Counted from the first letter of the stretch, positions 18,684 through 27,625 are shown. The stretch is DNA of 64,000 bases from an uncultured Collinsella sp. (GCA_958445065.1 CAUCQW010000010.1:19528-83527); one strand, 5' to 3'. Translations and numbers: made by a program. Notes: a model not told the origin generated them from the letters alone.

Positions 18684-19118
18684 ATGGATACCAAGCAGCA
18701 ACTCGTCAATGCCCTCGCAGGCCTGGGCTCAACCATTACCGAAGCTATGGATGTCATCGAAGGCTTTGTCCCCTGCGGACATCCCGCCCTCACGGTTTCG
18801 AACGCCCTTGTTGCGCTGGACGCTGACGATGATGCAGCTCTCGCCCAGCAGCTTGAGACCGTCGAAGGCTTTATCGACCACGTGAGCGAGAACCGCGGCG
18901 TGACCGCCTACCACGGCATCGAGGTCGAGCTCGCGGGTCCCAAAGCCGATCTGCTCGCAGCAATCCGCGAGGTAGGCGCCCTTATGCAGACCGCAGGCGT
19001 CAAGAACACCCAGGTCAACGAGTGGGTCTACCGCAGCCTGGCAGCACTCGACAGCTCCGACGAAAAGGCAGCCGAGCAGCTCGCAGAAAGTCCCGCCATT
19101 AAGGCCGAGCTTTTGTAA
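18684..19118 (+). CDS. Hypothetical small protein
   Basis: This acidic, Ala-rich 144-residue protein is not recognised. It is predicted mostly helical, with no signal peptide, membrane segment or cysteine cluster (one Cys in VPCGHPAL). GAAAGGAC lies just upstream of the ATG. It is divergent from ssrA and convergent with the PIN toxin gene; a dyad (GCGGG...CCCGC, about 19128-19165) between the latter two probably terminates both. It is a real gene by codon use and ribosome-binding site; function unknown. Confidence 0.7.
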   Translation: MDTKQQLVNALAGLGSTITEAMDVIEGFVPCGHPALTVSNALVALDADDDAALAQQLETVEGFIDHVSENRGVTAYHGIEVELAGPKADLLAAIREVGALMQTAGVKNTQVNEWVYRSLAALDSSDEKAAEQLAESPAIKAELL

Positions 19119-19176
19119 ATAGCAGACGCGGGTCCCTTGGCGCATCGTCGTCCAAGAGGCCCGCAAACAGTTCGCG

Positions 19177-19692
19177 TCAACCGATAGCCGCGCCGCCGCG
19201 TTCGGCCAAGGCCAAAATCGGCATCATTTGGCGCGGGGTCTTTGCTGCAAGATCGGCATGTTCGAGCAGTTTGCGATCGTTGGTCACCAAGTAATCGACC
19301 TGTGCGCGCTTGCACGCAGCGAGCACCAAGTTGTCCTCGTAATCGCGATGGAGCGCTAAGTATTTGTCGGCCAGCCAAAGGTCCGACGCATCTGCGCCCA
19401 CGGCCGTGGCGTTTTCGGTCATGTTCCGAACAAACGCCAGCGCCGCATCGCCAATTGCACGGGCAGATGCCTCGTCAAGCGCTCCCCCGCTGGCAAGAAC
19501 GCTACGCTTCAGCTCGTGTTGGACAACGTACAGCACGTCCTTGGCGATATGCACCGGAAAGAACAACGTTGCGCCCGATTCCGTCGCCCGCCCAATAAAC
19601 GCACGCGCGGCAAGCGACTCGGCATGGTCGACGCAAAACGAATCGACCCATACGTTGGCATCCACCATTATTTTGAGGGGAGCCCCGCTCAC
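19177..19692 (-). CDS. PIN-domain toxin (putative ribonuclease)
   Basis: This 171-residue PIN protein has the first acidic residue in IMVDANVWVD, a middle conserved acidic region, and the third/fourth acids in YEDNLVLAACKRAQVDYLVTND. The fold binds metal and cleaves RNA; many such proteins are toxins. Translation probably starts at GTG 19692, overlapping the antitoxin stop (GTGA). This fits a co-translated toxin-antitoxin operon. Confidence 0.82.
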   Translation of the reverse strand: MSGAPLKIMVDANVWVDSFCVDHAESLAARAFIGRATESGATLFFPVHIAKDVLYVVQHELKRSVLASGGALDEASARAIGDAALAFVRNMTENATAVGADASDLWLADKYLALHRDYEDNLVLAACKRAQVDYLVTNDRKLLEHADLAAKTPRQMMPILALAERGGAAIG

Positions 19693-20042
19693 AGGATCAT
19701 CCCCTTTTGGCGATAATGCTCATCCATGGTTTCGGAATAGATTGTGTCCCAACCGCGGGCATCGGATACGGACGAGGTAGCGATGCCCAGGTCCGCGTAA
19801 AGCTGGTCCGCTGCCGCCCATGATGCGGCGAACGGAGTATCGGGCGCGACGGACTGCTGCCGGTCGTCGACGGCCGCAAGCACTTCCTCGCACTGCCCGC
19901 CACCCTGCGCGACCTTGGCCACCACCTTTTTGATGAGCTCGGGCAGTGACCCGCCCGAAAGCCGCAGCACCTCCTCGGCACGGTTCTTGACCTGGCGATC
20001 TACGCGAACGTTCACCTGTGCCATGCCGCTAACAGCACCCAC
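19689..20042 (-). CDS. RelB/DinJ-like antitoxin of the PIN toxin
   Basis: The conserved N-terminal segment MAQVNVRVDRQVKNRAEEVL is a ribbon-helix-helix DNA-binding start typical of RelB/DinJ antitoxins. The C-terminal half would neutralise the toxin. The frame is open to 20084, but the promoter's -10 overlaps that codon. The true start is therefore GTG 20042 (AGGGAG just upstream) or ATG 20024. It overlaps the toxin by 4 bases. Confidence 0.75.
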   Translation of the reverse strand: MGAVSGMAQVNVRVDRQVKNRAEEVLRLSGGSLPELIKKVVAKVAQGGGQCEEVLAAVDDRQQSVAPDTPFAASWAAADQLYADLGIATSSVSDARGWDTIYSETMDEHYRQKGMIL

Positions 20043-20062
20043 GTCGATCCCGCTCCCTTCAA

Positions 20063-20111
20063 TTGCTAGCCCTGCTAGCAACACTATATAGAGAAGCTAG
20101 CACATGGTCAA
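20063..20111 (-). promoter_or_regulatory. Promoter and operator of the RelB/PIN operon
   Basis: On the - strand TTGACC (20106-20111), a 17-bp spacer, then TATAGT (20083-20088). TTGCTAGC-CCT-GCTAGCAA (20063-20081) forms a perfect dyad over the start region, and a third GCTAGC (20096-20101) lies in the spacer. This is a likely autorepression site for the antitoxin. Confidence 0.75.
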
Positions 20112-20116
20112 ACGCA

Positions 20117-20161
20117 AAAGGCCTGCGCCCGGACGACACCGATGCCGTCGGGGCGCAGGCC
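20117..20161 (-). terminator. Terminator of the P-type ATPase gene
   Basis: On the - strand GGCCTGCGCCC pairs with GGGCGCAGGCC, with an inner GACG/CGTC extension, and TTTTGCGTTT follows. Confidence 0.85.
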
Positions 20162-20185
20162 AGATAACGTGGGCGAACACGCCTG

Positions 20186-22261
20186 CTAACGCAGGTAAGC
20201 CTTCGCGTTGCTCAGACTGTAGGCAATCGTCGAACCGTTGTGCAGCAGCGACGACGCCTGCGGGGTAATCGTTCCGGTAATGCCCAGTGCCAACAGCGCC
20301 GAGTTAGTGAGCATCACCTTAGAATAGGAGCTCGTCAGACGATCAACGAGGCCCTGGCTCATGCGGCGCAGGCGCACGATTGCGGCCAGGTCCGTATCGG
20401 TCAGGATGATGTCGGCAACCTCCTTGGCGATGTCGCTTCCGCCACCCATCGCCAAGCCCACGTCGGCCAAACCGAGCGCCGGCGAATCGTTGACACCGTC
20501 GCCCACCATGGCAACGTGGCGCCCCTCGCCCTTAATGCGCTCCACATACGCGTACTTGTCCTCGGGCAGCAGCTCGGCCTTAAACTCGTCGACCCCCGCC
20601 TCGCGAGCAATGCGCTCGGCCGTGCGCTCCGAGTCGCCCGTGAGCATAACGACATGCTTAACGCCCAACGCGTGCAGGTCGGCGATGGCCTCACGGACCC
20701 CGGCCTTGAGCGGATCCTCGATGCCGAGCACGCCGACGACCTTTCCATCGACCGCCAGATACAGCGGCGACAGGCCCTGCATCTGGGACTCAATGCGCTC
20801 CTTAATGTCAGAATCGAGCTGCGCGCTCTCGTCCTCAAACACAAAGTGTGCCGAGCCGATAATCGCGCGACGCCCTTCGATGGACGAAGCAATACCATGC
20901 GCCACGATGTACTCGACCGCAGCATGGCGCTCGCGGTGCTCGAGCCCGCGCTCGCGGGCGGCGTTGACCACGGCACGCGCCACCGGATGCGGGAAATGCT
21001 CCTCCAGGCAGGCAGAAAGGCGCAGGACCTCGTCCTCGCTCCAGCCGTCGGTCGTCAGCACGCAAGCCAGGCGCGGCTGCGCCTCGGTGAGCGTGCCAGT
21101 CTTATCAAACACAATGGTGTCGGCCTTGGCAAACGACTCAAAGTACTTTGCGCCCTTGACCATGACGCCCATCTTGGCAGCATCGCTCATAGCGGTCATG
21201 ACGGCGACGGAACCCGTGAGCTTGAGTGCGCACGAGTAGTCGACCATCAGCGCCGCCGAGGTCTTGATAAGGCTGCGCGTGGTGAGCGCAACCAGGCCCG
21301 CGAGCAGGAAGTTCCACGGGACGATCTTGTTGGCGAGGTCCTCCATATGCGACTGGCCCTCGGATTTGAGCGAGTCGGCCGTCTGCACGAGCGAGACGAT
21401 CGAGCGCAGTTTGGTCTGCGCCGTGTTGGCGCGCACGCGCACCAAGATGCTGCCGTCTTCCACGACGGTACCGGCGAACACGTCGTCGCCCACGCTGCGC
21501 TCAACGGCCAGCGGCTCGCCGGTCAGGGTCGCCTGGTTGACCATAGCGCTCCCCTGCTCGACAACACCGTCGATGCAAATGGACATGCCAGTGCGCACGG
21601 CGACCAGATCGCCGGGCTCAAGCTCGGTGGCGGCAACGCTCACCTCGGTGTCGCCGACCACTTTTTGTGCCTTATCAGGCACGTCGAGCAGCGAGTTGAT
21701 GAGCTCGTTTTCGCTCATGGCGCGTGTGTAGTCCTCGAGCAATTCGCCCACATTGAGCAGGAACATCGTCTGGCCCGCGGTATCGACATCACGTTTGACA
21801 AACGAGATACCGATGGCCGAAGCGTCGAGCACGGGAACGGTCAGGCGCGGCTGCGCCAGCTCATGAAGGGCAGCGCGCAAAAATGCCATGTAACCGGCCA
21901 CGACAAACACTGCACGCAGAGGCGTCGGCAAGAACCAGCGGCGCGCGTAGTGGGCGCCGACGAGTGTCGCCAGGTCCATAACGAGTTTGTGCTTGCGCGG
22001 CTCAAGCTGCATCACATAGCCCGACTTGGCATCAGCGATAGCTTGAGCATCGAGTGCGCCCAAGGCGTCGAGCACGCTCGCGCGACGTGGCTCGTCGTAT
22101 TCGAGTGCCATCTGGCCGATGCGGCCGTAGACGCGCACCTTGTGCACGCCGTCGATGTCGCCGCCAAGCTTAAGAAGTGCATCGAGATCGCTCTCTGGCA
22201 CAGGACCCGCCAATTGAAGACGGGTCCTGCCGGGGATCTCGCTAATAATCGAGAATCTCAT
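20186..22261 (-). CDS. P1B-type (heavy-metal) P-type ATPase with atypical SCA metal motif
   Basis: This 691-residue transporter has an N-terminal HMA-like segment (IPGRTRLQL) without CxxC and an actuator loop TLTGEP. The phosphorylation site is DKTGTLT, HFPHP is the P1B HP signature, and GDGVNDSPAL is the hinge. The membrane metal site reads DYSCALKL instead of the CPC of Cu/Zn pumps, so the substrate is not copper by motif; Fe or Mn is possible but unproven. It is preceded by a small membrane protein and a palindrome shared with the ABC/AraC locus. Confidence 0.85.
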   Translation of the reverse strand: MRFSIISEIPGRTRLQLAGPVPESDLDALLKLGGDIDGVHKVRVYGRIGQMALEYDEPRRASVLDALGALDAQAIADAKSGYVMQLEPRKHKLVMDLATLVGAHYARRWFLPTPLRAVFVVAGYMAFLRAALHELAQPRLTVPVLDASAIGISFVKRDVDTAGQTMFLLNVGELLEDYTRAMSENELINSLLDVPDKAQKVVGDTEVSVAATELEPGDLVAVRTGMSICIDGVVEQGSAMVNQATLTGEPLAVERSVGDDVFAGTVVEDGSILVRVRANTAQTKLRSIVSLVQTADSLKSEGQSHMEDLANKIVPWNFLLAGLVALTTRSLIKTSAALMVDYSCALKLTGSVAVMTAMSDAAKMGVMVKGAKYFESFAKADTIVFDKTGTLTEAQPRLACVLTTDGWSEDEVLRLSACLEEHFPHPVARAVVNAARERGLEHRERHAAVEYIVAHGIASSIEGRRAIIGSAHFVFEDESAQLDSDIKERIESQMQGLSPLYLAVDGKVVGVLGIEDPLKAGVREAIADLHALGVKHVVMLTGDSERTAERIAREAGVDEFKAELLPEDKYAYVERIKGEGRHVAMVGDGVNDSPALGLADVGLAMGGGSDIAKEVADIILTDTDLAAIVRLRRMSQGLVDRLTSSYSKVMLTNSALLALGITGTITPQASSLLHNGSTIAYSLSNAKAYLR

Positions 22262-22279
22262 AGTTTGTGCCTGGGAGCG

Positions 22280-22525
22280 TTACTCGGCTGCCTCGTCAGC
22301 AGCGGCCTCGCTCTGGGTGATGTAAGCAGCCTCGGCAACCATGTCGTCGACATTAGCCTTGGCCTGCTCGACCATGTCCTGGTAGCCGTTCTTGATGCGC
22401 ATGCCGCACGCAATGCCCTGAACGCAGGCATTCTTGACCGGAGCGCTGGTAAGCAGCTTGATGCCGGCCGTGCCAAGCAGAAAACCGCCACCGACAAGCA
22501 GGGTATTGAACGTCGACTTCTTCAT
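22280..22525 (-). CDS. Small DUF6110-like membrane protein, partner of the P-type ATPase
   Basis: 81 residues starting MKKSTFNTLLVGGGFLLGTAG, with one hydrophobic segment (about residues 7-28) and an acidic C-terminus. I associate this type with DUF6110 proteins encoded beside SCA-motif P-type ATPases. It is 18 bases upstream of the ATPase, so co-transcribed. AGGGAGAAG precedes the start, which decides 22525 over the longer open frame. A regulatory or metal-chaperone role is only a guess. Confidence 0.65.
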   Translation of the reverse strand: MKKSTFNTLLVGGGFLLGTAGIKLLTSAPVKNACVQGIACGMRIKNGYQDMVEQAKANVDDMVAEAAYITQSEAAADEAAE

Positions 22526-22633
22526 GTTGCTTCTCCCTTTTGCCGCATTGGACGCGGCATGGTGCTTCAGCACCCGAGTAAACAAGTTTGCTCGAGCACG
22601 CTTTTGAAATATCTCAATTTTATCTAACTATCT

Positions 22634-22653
22634 AGGTCAGCCATGGCTAACCT
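22634..22653. promoter_or_regulatory. 20-bp palindrome upstream of the ATPase unit (putative metal-regulator operator)
   Basis: AGGTCAGCCATGGCTAACCT is a palindrome with one mismatched pair. It lies about 110 bases before the small membrane protein gene and just past the end of the ABC operon. Its core matches the site at 26356-26373. The AGGTTAGCC half-site resembles DtxR/IdeR half-sites. Confidence 0.5.
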
Positions 22654-22695
22654 TTTGAAAATTAACGATGCGGAGTAACCGATTGTCAATGTGAG

Positions 22696-22712
22696 AAAGG
22701 GACTGTCCCTTT
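22696..22712 (-). terminator. Short hairpin after the ABC operon
   Basis: AAAGGGA-CTG-TCCCTTT lies 9 bases past the stop at 22721 and may end ABC transcription. Its apex CTGTCCC recalls the loop of the family B repeats. Confidence 0.5.
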
Positions 22713-22720
22713 GCCCCTTC

Positions 22721-24478
22721 TTACAACTGCCAGGTAGCTGCTTCCTTTTGCAGCGCCACCATGCGGGCGAATTCTCCACCTGCCGCCTTGAGCTGCGCCG
22801 GAGTGCCCTGCTCGGCAACCACACCATCCTTGAGTACAACGATTTTGTCGGCATTTTCCACCGTACGCATACGGTGGGCAATAACGATAACCGTCTTACC
22901 TGCAAGCAGACGGGAGAGCGCCTGCTGAACCACGGTCTCGTTCTCCACATCCAAGCTCGCCGTCGCCTCGTCCAGCAACACGATCGGCGCGTCTTTGAGC
23001 AGCGCACGGGCGATAGAGATGCGCTGGCGCTCACCGCCGGACAGCTTGGAGCCGTTCTCGCCGATCATGGTGTCATAGCCCTGCGGCATGCGGCTCACAA
23101 ACTCGTCGCAGTTGGCGGCACGCGCGGCAGCAAGCACTTCCTCATCGGTGGCATCGCGACGACCAAGACGGATGTTTCCCATCACCGTGTCGTCAAAGAG
23201 CAACACGTCTTGGAACACAATGGCGTAGTCGCGCAGCAACACCTCGGGATCCACGCTTGCAACATCCACGCCGCCCACGGTGACCGTGCCTTCGGTGGCG
23301 TCCCAAAAGCGCGCGACCAGGCGGCTCACCGTGGACTTACCGGAACCCGAAGGACCGACCAGTGCCGTGACCTCCCCTTCTTTGGCGGCAAAGCTCACAT
23401 CGGTAAGAACTTTCTCGCCGGCGCGGCCGTCCTCGCCCGCACCATAACCAAATGCCACGTGATCGAACACCACGTCATGACCTACGGGCTCAAACTGCTC
23501 GCTGCCCCGCGCCACGGGCTCTTCCATGATGGAGCGCATGCGCTTGGCCGACGACTCGGCGGCAAACAGCTCGGACATCAGCATCAGCGCCTGATCGAAG
23601 GGCGCATAGATGCGGCTCACCATGAGCAGGAAGGCAAACATCACCAAAAAGTCGACCCGGCCGGAGGCGACCATCGCAGCGCCCGTGACCAACGTGGTGG
23701 CAATCCCCAGGCGCAGGATGGCAAAGGCGGAGTTGAACAAAAGCCCATTGGCGAGCTCGCCCTTGGTGGTCTCGCGCTCCTCGGCATCGATCACGGCGTT
23801 GAGCCCCTCAAGATAATGAGCCTCCTGGTTGGTGGCGCGGATCTCGCGCACGCAGTCGAGCGTCTCCTGGATCGCCTCGGTAACCTTGACCTTCTCGGCA
23901 CGCACATGGTCGAACACCGGGATCATGGGGCCGCGCGTCAGATACAGCACGGCAAAGGCCACGGGAACGCTCCAAAACGCCGCAATCGCCAGCTGCCAGC
24001 AAAAGAACAGCGACGCCACGAACACAATGACGCTTGCGATGATGGCACCCCAAAGCTCTCCCAGCACGTGGCTGTAGGCGTGCTCCATGGCCTGGACGTC
24101 GCCCATAATGGTCTCGGTTAAATCGGCCAGATCACGACGGCCAAAAAACGACAGCGGCAGCTTGCGCAAGCGCTCGGCGATCTCCATACGCTGCTTGCCG
24201 CACTCCTCGTAAAAGATGCAGTAGGTGTAGTAATACTGCTGCCAGTTAGAGGCAAAGAGCAACACGAAAAAGACCAGGAGGCCGCCCACAATCGGCAGGG
24301 CATCCGGCAGGTCGGCACCGGTGGCGAGATGTTCGACAAAACCGGCCATGACCAGGAACAATAAGCCCATGCCGGCCATGGTAATGAGATTGGTGAGCGC
24401 GGTCCAGAAAATGCCGCGTTTTACGCCGGCGACGCCTTTATCGGATAGGAAATACTTCTTTTGGAATGAGGCGAACAT
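22721..24478 (-). CDS. ABC exporter-type half-transporter, second subunit (permease-ATPase fusion)
   Basis: 585 residues: six transmembrane helices (about 1-320), then an ATPase domain with Walker A GPSGSGKST, signature LSGGERQR, Walker B VLLDEATASLD and switch His in IAHRM. All catalytic residues are intact. The start codon directly abuts the upstream subunit's stop, so the two form a heterodimer. The fold is exporter-like, but pairs of this type with an AraC regulator include the YbtPQ and IrtAB siderophore importers. Substrate is inferred only. Confidence 0.85.
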   Translation of the reverse strand: MFASFQKKYFLSDKGVAGVKRGIFWTALTNLITMAGMGLLFLVMAGFVEHLATGADLPDALPIVGGLLVFFVLLFASNWQQYYYTYCIFYEECGKQRMEIAERLRKLPLSFFGRRDLADLTETIMGDVQAMEHAYSHVLGELWGAIIASVIVFVASLFFCWQLAIAAFWSVPVAFAVLYLTRGPMIPVFDHVRAEKVKVTEAIQETLDCVREIRATNQEAHYLEGLNAVIDAEERETTKGELANGLLFNSAFAILRLGIATTLVTGAAMVASGRVDFLVMFAFLLMVSRIYAPFDQALMLMSELFAAESSAKRMRSIMEEPVARGSEQFEPVGHDVVFDHVAFGYGAGEDGRAGEKVLTDVSFAAKEGEVTALVGPSGSGKSTVSRLVARFWDATEGTVTVGGVDVASVDPEVLLRDYAIVFQDVLLFDDTVMGNIRLGRRDATDEEVLAAARAANCDEFVSRMPQGYDTMIGENGSKLSGGERQRISIARALLKDAPIVLLDEATASLDVENETVVQQALSRLLAGKTVIVIAHRMRTVENADKIVVLKDGVVAEQGTPAQLKAAGGEFARMVALQKEAATWQL

Positions 24479-26302
24479 TTAGGCCTCGCCTCCCTTCGTG
24501 ACGGCGGCATCCGCGGCAGCAGTGATCTTCCAGCTCGCGGCCTGTTCGTATTCGGCCCACATCTTGGCATACAGACCCTCTTGGGACAGCAACTCGGCAT
24601 GGGTGCCAGTCTCCTGCACGCTACCTTGGTTGAGCACCACGATCTTGTCGGCCCCCACCACGGTCGAAAGCCGGTGCGCGATCATAATGACTGTGCGACC
24701 CGCCGCCAGTTTGCTAAAGGCACGCTGGATGAGCGCCTCGTTCTCGGGGTCGGCAAACGCTGTGGCCTCATCGAGCACCACGATGGGCGCGTCCTTAAGG
24801 ATTGCGCGGGCGAGTGCCACGCGCTGGACCTCGCCGCCCGAAAGGTACGCCCCGCCGGCGCCGAGCATGGTGTCGATGCCCTGCGGGAGCTTGGCCACGA
24901 TATCGTCGCACTGGGCCGCGGAGAGGGCCGCGCGCACTTCGTCGTCAGTAGCTGTAGGCTTGGAGGCACGCACGTTATCGGCAAGTGTTTGCCGGAACAG
25001 CTGGTTGGTCTGAAACACAAAGGCGACCTGGTCCATAAGCTCGTGCGGATCCATGTCGCGAACGTCTACACCGCCTACGAGCACACGACCTGCGGAAACA
25101 TCCCAAAAACGCGGGATCAGACTGGCACAGGTTGACTTACCGCCGCCAGAGGGACCCACCAACGCGAGGGTGCTACCTGCAGAAACGCTAAAGCTCACAT
25201 GGTTGACGGCAGGTGCCTCGGCACCCTCGTAGGTAAAGCTCACGTCCTCAAATCGCACGTCGCCGCCGGCGGGGTGCTTGGGCTGGGCAGGCACGGAGAG
25301 CTGCTTGGAATCCATGACGCTTCGAATGCGAGCCAGCGAATCGGCACTCATCTGAGAGGCCTCGCCCACAAACATGAGCTTGGTCATGGCCGTTGGTACC
25401 ACGGCCGAAAATATCGCGTAAAACGTGAAGTTGGCCATAAAATGCGCGAAGTCCGTCTCGCCCGGCGCCAACAGCAACGCCACGGGCAACAGGAATGTCA
25501 CAAGACCATTGAGCGCGGTAAGGTTGAGCACCTGCGGGCCTCGGCAGAACGTGCCCGCATAGTTTTGCGCCATGTCGGCGTATTCGGCGATCGCGTCGTG
25601 GAACGCCTTAAAGGAGTAGACCGTCTGCTGGAACACCTTGACCACGGGGATGCCGCGCACGTATTCGGTGCCGGTCTTGTTCATCTTGACCAGCGCGCCC
25701 ATGTAGGCCTTCATAAACTCGGCGCCCTTGCCGCTCATCATGGTGGCCATGGCGCAAAACGAAACGGCCACCGAAATGAGGCATGCCGCGCCCAAGCGCC
25801 AATCGAGGGCGAAAAGCAGCACGAGCAAGCCCACGACCATGGCGGCGGCGCCTGCGATATCGGGCAGCATGTGTGCGAGCAAAGTCTCTGTGGAAGCGGC
25901 GCATCCGTCTACGATACGGCGCAGCTCACCGGTGGCGTGTGTGTTAAAGTAGCCAAGCGGCAGCTTAAGCAGGTGCTCGCTCGTAGTCTTGCGAATATTG
26001 GACGCGCAGCGAAACGCAGACAGGTGCGTGCACATGAGCCCCACGAAATAGACCACGATGCTTGCCAGCGCAAACCCCACGGCCCACCAGCCATACGTCG
26101 CGATGCCGCAGGCTTCGCTCCAGTTAGGTGCCACGGCGATCAGATCGCGCGCGACAAGCCAAATGCACACGTACGGGCCAAAGCTCAGCAGCTGCGAGAG
26201 CGCCGAGAGGGCCATGCCCAAATATGTTAGGGATTTACGGTCGCCGGCATATGCAAGCAGCTCGCCGATACCGCCGCCTTCCTTTTTTGATCCCTTTGCC
26301 AT
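24479..26302 (-). CDS. ABC exporter-type half-transporter, first subunit (permease-ATPase fusion)
   Basis: 607 residues from ATG 26302 (MAKGSKKEGGG), preceded by AGAAAGGAA; the frame is open upstream but has no comparable site. A transmembrane domain precedes an ATPase with GPSGGGKST, LSGGEVQR and VVLDEATAFADPENE. The DEATAFADPENE form is one I associate with siderophore-type ABC proteins (IrtA/YbtP). With the divergent AraC regulator and the shared palindromes, iron-chelate uptake is the favoured reading, but multidrug export cannot be excluded. Confidence 0.82.
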   Translation of the reverse strand: MAKGSKKEGGGIGELLAYAGDRKSLTYLGMALSALSQLLSFGPYVCIWLVARDLIAVAPNWSEACGIATYGWWAVGFALASIVVYFVGLMCTHLSAFRCASNIRKTTSEHLLKLPLGYFNTHATGELRRIVDGCAASTETLLAHMLPDIAGAAAMVVGLLVLLFALDWRLGAACLISVAVSFCAMATMMSGKGAEFMKAYMGALVKMNKTGTEYVRGIPVVKVFQQTVYSFKAFHDAIAEYADMAQNYAGTFCRGPQVLNLTALNGLVTFLLPVALLLAPGETDFAHFMANFTFYAIFSAVVPTAMTKLMFVGEASQMSADSLARIRSVMDSKQLSVPAQPKHPAGGDVRFEDVSFTYEGAEAPAVNHVSFSVSAGSTLALVGPSGGGKSTCASLIPRFWDVSAGRVLVGGVDVRDMDPHELMDQVAFVFQTNQLFRQTLADNVRASKPTATDDEVRAALSAAQCDDIVAKLPQGIDTMLGAGGAYLSGGEVQRVALARAILKDAPIVVLDEATAFADPENEALIQRAFSKLAAGRTVIMIAHRLSTVVGADKIVVLNQGSVQETGTHAELLSQEGLYAKMWAEYEQAASWKITAAADAAVTKGGEA

Positions 26303-26336
26303 GAGATTCCTTTCTAACGGCTTGAGAGTTAACCGT

Positions 26337-26373
26337 AATGAACTTATCATTGATGTGTTAGCCATGGCTCACA
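26337..26373. promoter_or_regulatory. Divergent ABC/araC control region with palindromic operator
   Basis: The 114-bp divergent region contains TGTTAGCCATGGCTCACA (26356-26373), a palindrome with one mismatched pair. Its core nearly matches the site at 22634-22653. A second small dyad AATGA/TCATT (26337-26351) is adjacent. A shared repressor or the AraC protein could bind here. Confidence 0.55.
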
Positions 26374-26416
26374 ATCGAGCCAGGCGTGGACGTTTCTGCA
26401 AAGGAAAGGGACGCTT

Positions 26417-27421
26417 TTGCAAATACGGCGGGCAGCGACCGACATAACCGAGCTCTATGCATCGCAGTTTGAGCAGTTTGGCCTGGAGCTTACCGGCAAG
26501 GGCGCCGTCTTTACCGGCGAGGTGGCAAACGATCGGGCGCACGGACGCGCATGGATCATGCCCCTCTCCCCTGCCTGCATCGTCATGGAGCATTACATTA
26601 CCCCGACGCACGATATGTACCTGGCCGAATACACACCCGAACCGTACGCGTGCGTGAGCGAGGTCAGCGCGCCCACGCTCATGTGCATGCCCGAAGCCGG
26701 CATAACGCCTGCGAACCTTAAACCCCTGCATGGACCGTGGCCGAACAGCGCGGTGTGCAGCTTTATCCAAGATAGCTGCGGCGAGGAGCTAAGTCCGCTG
26801 TTTGCAGGGCAGCTTTATCACTCGCGCTCGGTGCTCTTTTTGCCCGGGTATTTTGACGAGCTGGAGCATCGGTATCCCACTGAGTTCGCAGGAGTCTTTG
26901 AAGCGTTTGCCGAGTCGTGGCACGAGGAGGCGACGTCTGCCATCTGCCACACGCTGCGCCGGATTAACGAGGACCGCGCCCGCACCGTAGGCGGACACGT
27001 CTATATGCAAGGCATCGTGGAGACCATGGTCGCGGAGCTCGCCTGTTCGCGCGCGGCCCACAAGCAGGCGCAGCAGGCGGCAGACACACGCGCCAGCGCG
27101 ACCATTGCCGAAGAAGCAACGGCGATGATTGAGTGCGAGCTCGACAAAGGCAGACGTGTGGGTATCAACGAGGTGGCCGAGAGGCTCTACACAAGCCGCT
27201 CCAAGCTATGCGCCACCTTTAAGGCCCAAACTGGCGAGTCCCTGGGCGCCTACATTCGCAGACGCCGTATGGAGCGAGCACAGGACCTTTTGGCCGATAG
27301 CGCGCTCACGATAGCGCAGGTGGCAGAGCGTCTAGGCTACCCTCAGCAGGCCGCCTTCGCCCAAGCCTTCAAGCAACACACCGGCACCACCCCCACCGCT
27401 TGGCGCTCCCAACATATATAA
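26417..27421 (+). CDS. AraC-family transcriptional regulator
   Basis: 334 residues with a C-terminal pair of HTH motifs: VGINEVAERLYTSRSKLCATFKAQTGESLGAYIRRRRMERAQ, split here as INEVAERLYTSRSKL and AQVAERLGYPQQAAFAQAFK, ending GTTPTAWR. The N-terminal part is a sensor of unknown ligand. Translation seems to begin at TTG 26417 after GGAAAGGG, because no in-frame ATG occurs for about 47 codons. Divergent from the ABC pair, it is most simply read as their regulator, as YbtA is for YbtPQ. Confidence 0.85.
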   Translation: MQIRRAATDITELYASQFEQFGLELTGKGAVFTGEVANDRAHGRAWIMPLSPACIVMEHYITPTHDMYLAEYTPEPYACVSEVSAPTLMCMPEAGITPANLKPLHGPWPNSAVCSFIQDSCGEELSPLFAGQLYHSRSVLFLPGYFDELEHRYPTEFAGVFEAFAESWHEEATSAICHTLRRINEDRARTVGGHVYMQGIVETMVAELACSRAAHKQAQQAADTRASATIAEEATAMIECELDKGRRVGINEVAERLYTSRSKLCATFKAQTGESLGAYIRRRRMERAQDLLADSALTIAQVAERLGYPQQAAFAQAFKQHTGTTPTAWRSQHI

Positions 27422-27422
27422 A

Positions 27423-27625
27423 GAATGAAGGCGCCAACGGCGCCCTCATTCACCAAATTCCATTCAGCCCCGCCTGACCCGAACGGCCGAGTCGTTACGG
27501 AACCGAGGGGCCGGGCGCAGGGCCTTGCCTCTCAATGAGTTCCCTTCAAAACAATGGGCGTGCCGACGGCACGCCCATTCACTCTATTCCATCCAGCCCG
27601 CCTGACCCGAACGGCCGAGTCGTCT
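27423..27625. repeat. About 130-bp tandem modules with hairpins
   Basis: Two successive modules each start with a hairpin: GGCGCC-AAC-GGCGCC inside GAATGA/TCATTC (27423-27451), and AATGGGCGTGCC/GGCACGCCCATT (27553-27579). Each continues with a nearly identical 38-39-bp block (27457-27495; 27586-27623) containing CGCCTGACCCGAACGGCCG. AATGAGTTCC recurs at 27534 and 27664, about 130 bp apart. The first hairpin may terminate the AraC gene. Confidence 0.75.

Noticed and set aside
20240..22627. 795-codon + strand frame opposite the P-type ATPase
   Set aside because: Shadow of the ATPase gene; Arg/His-rich composition and no start signal.
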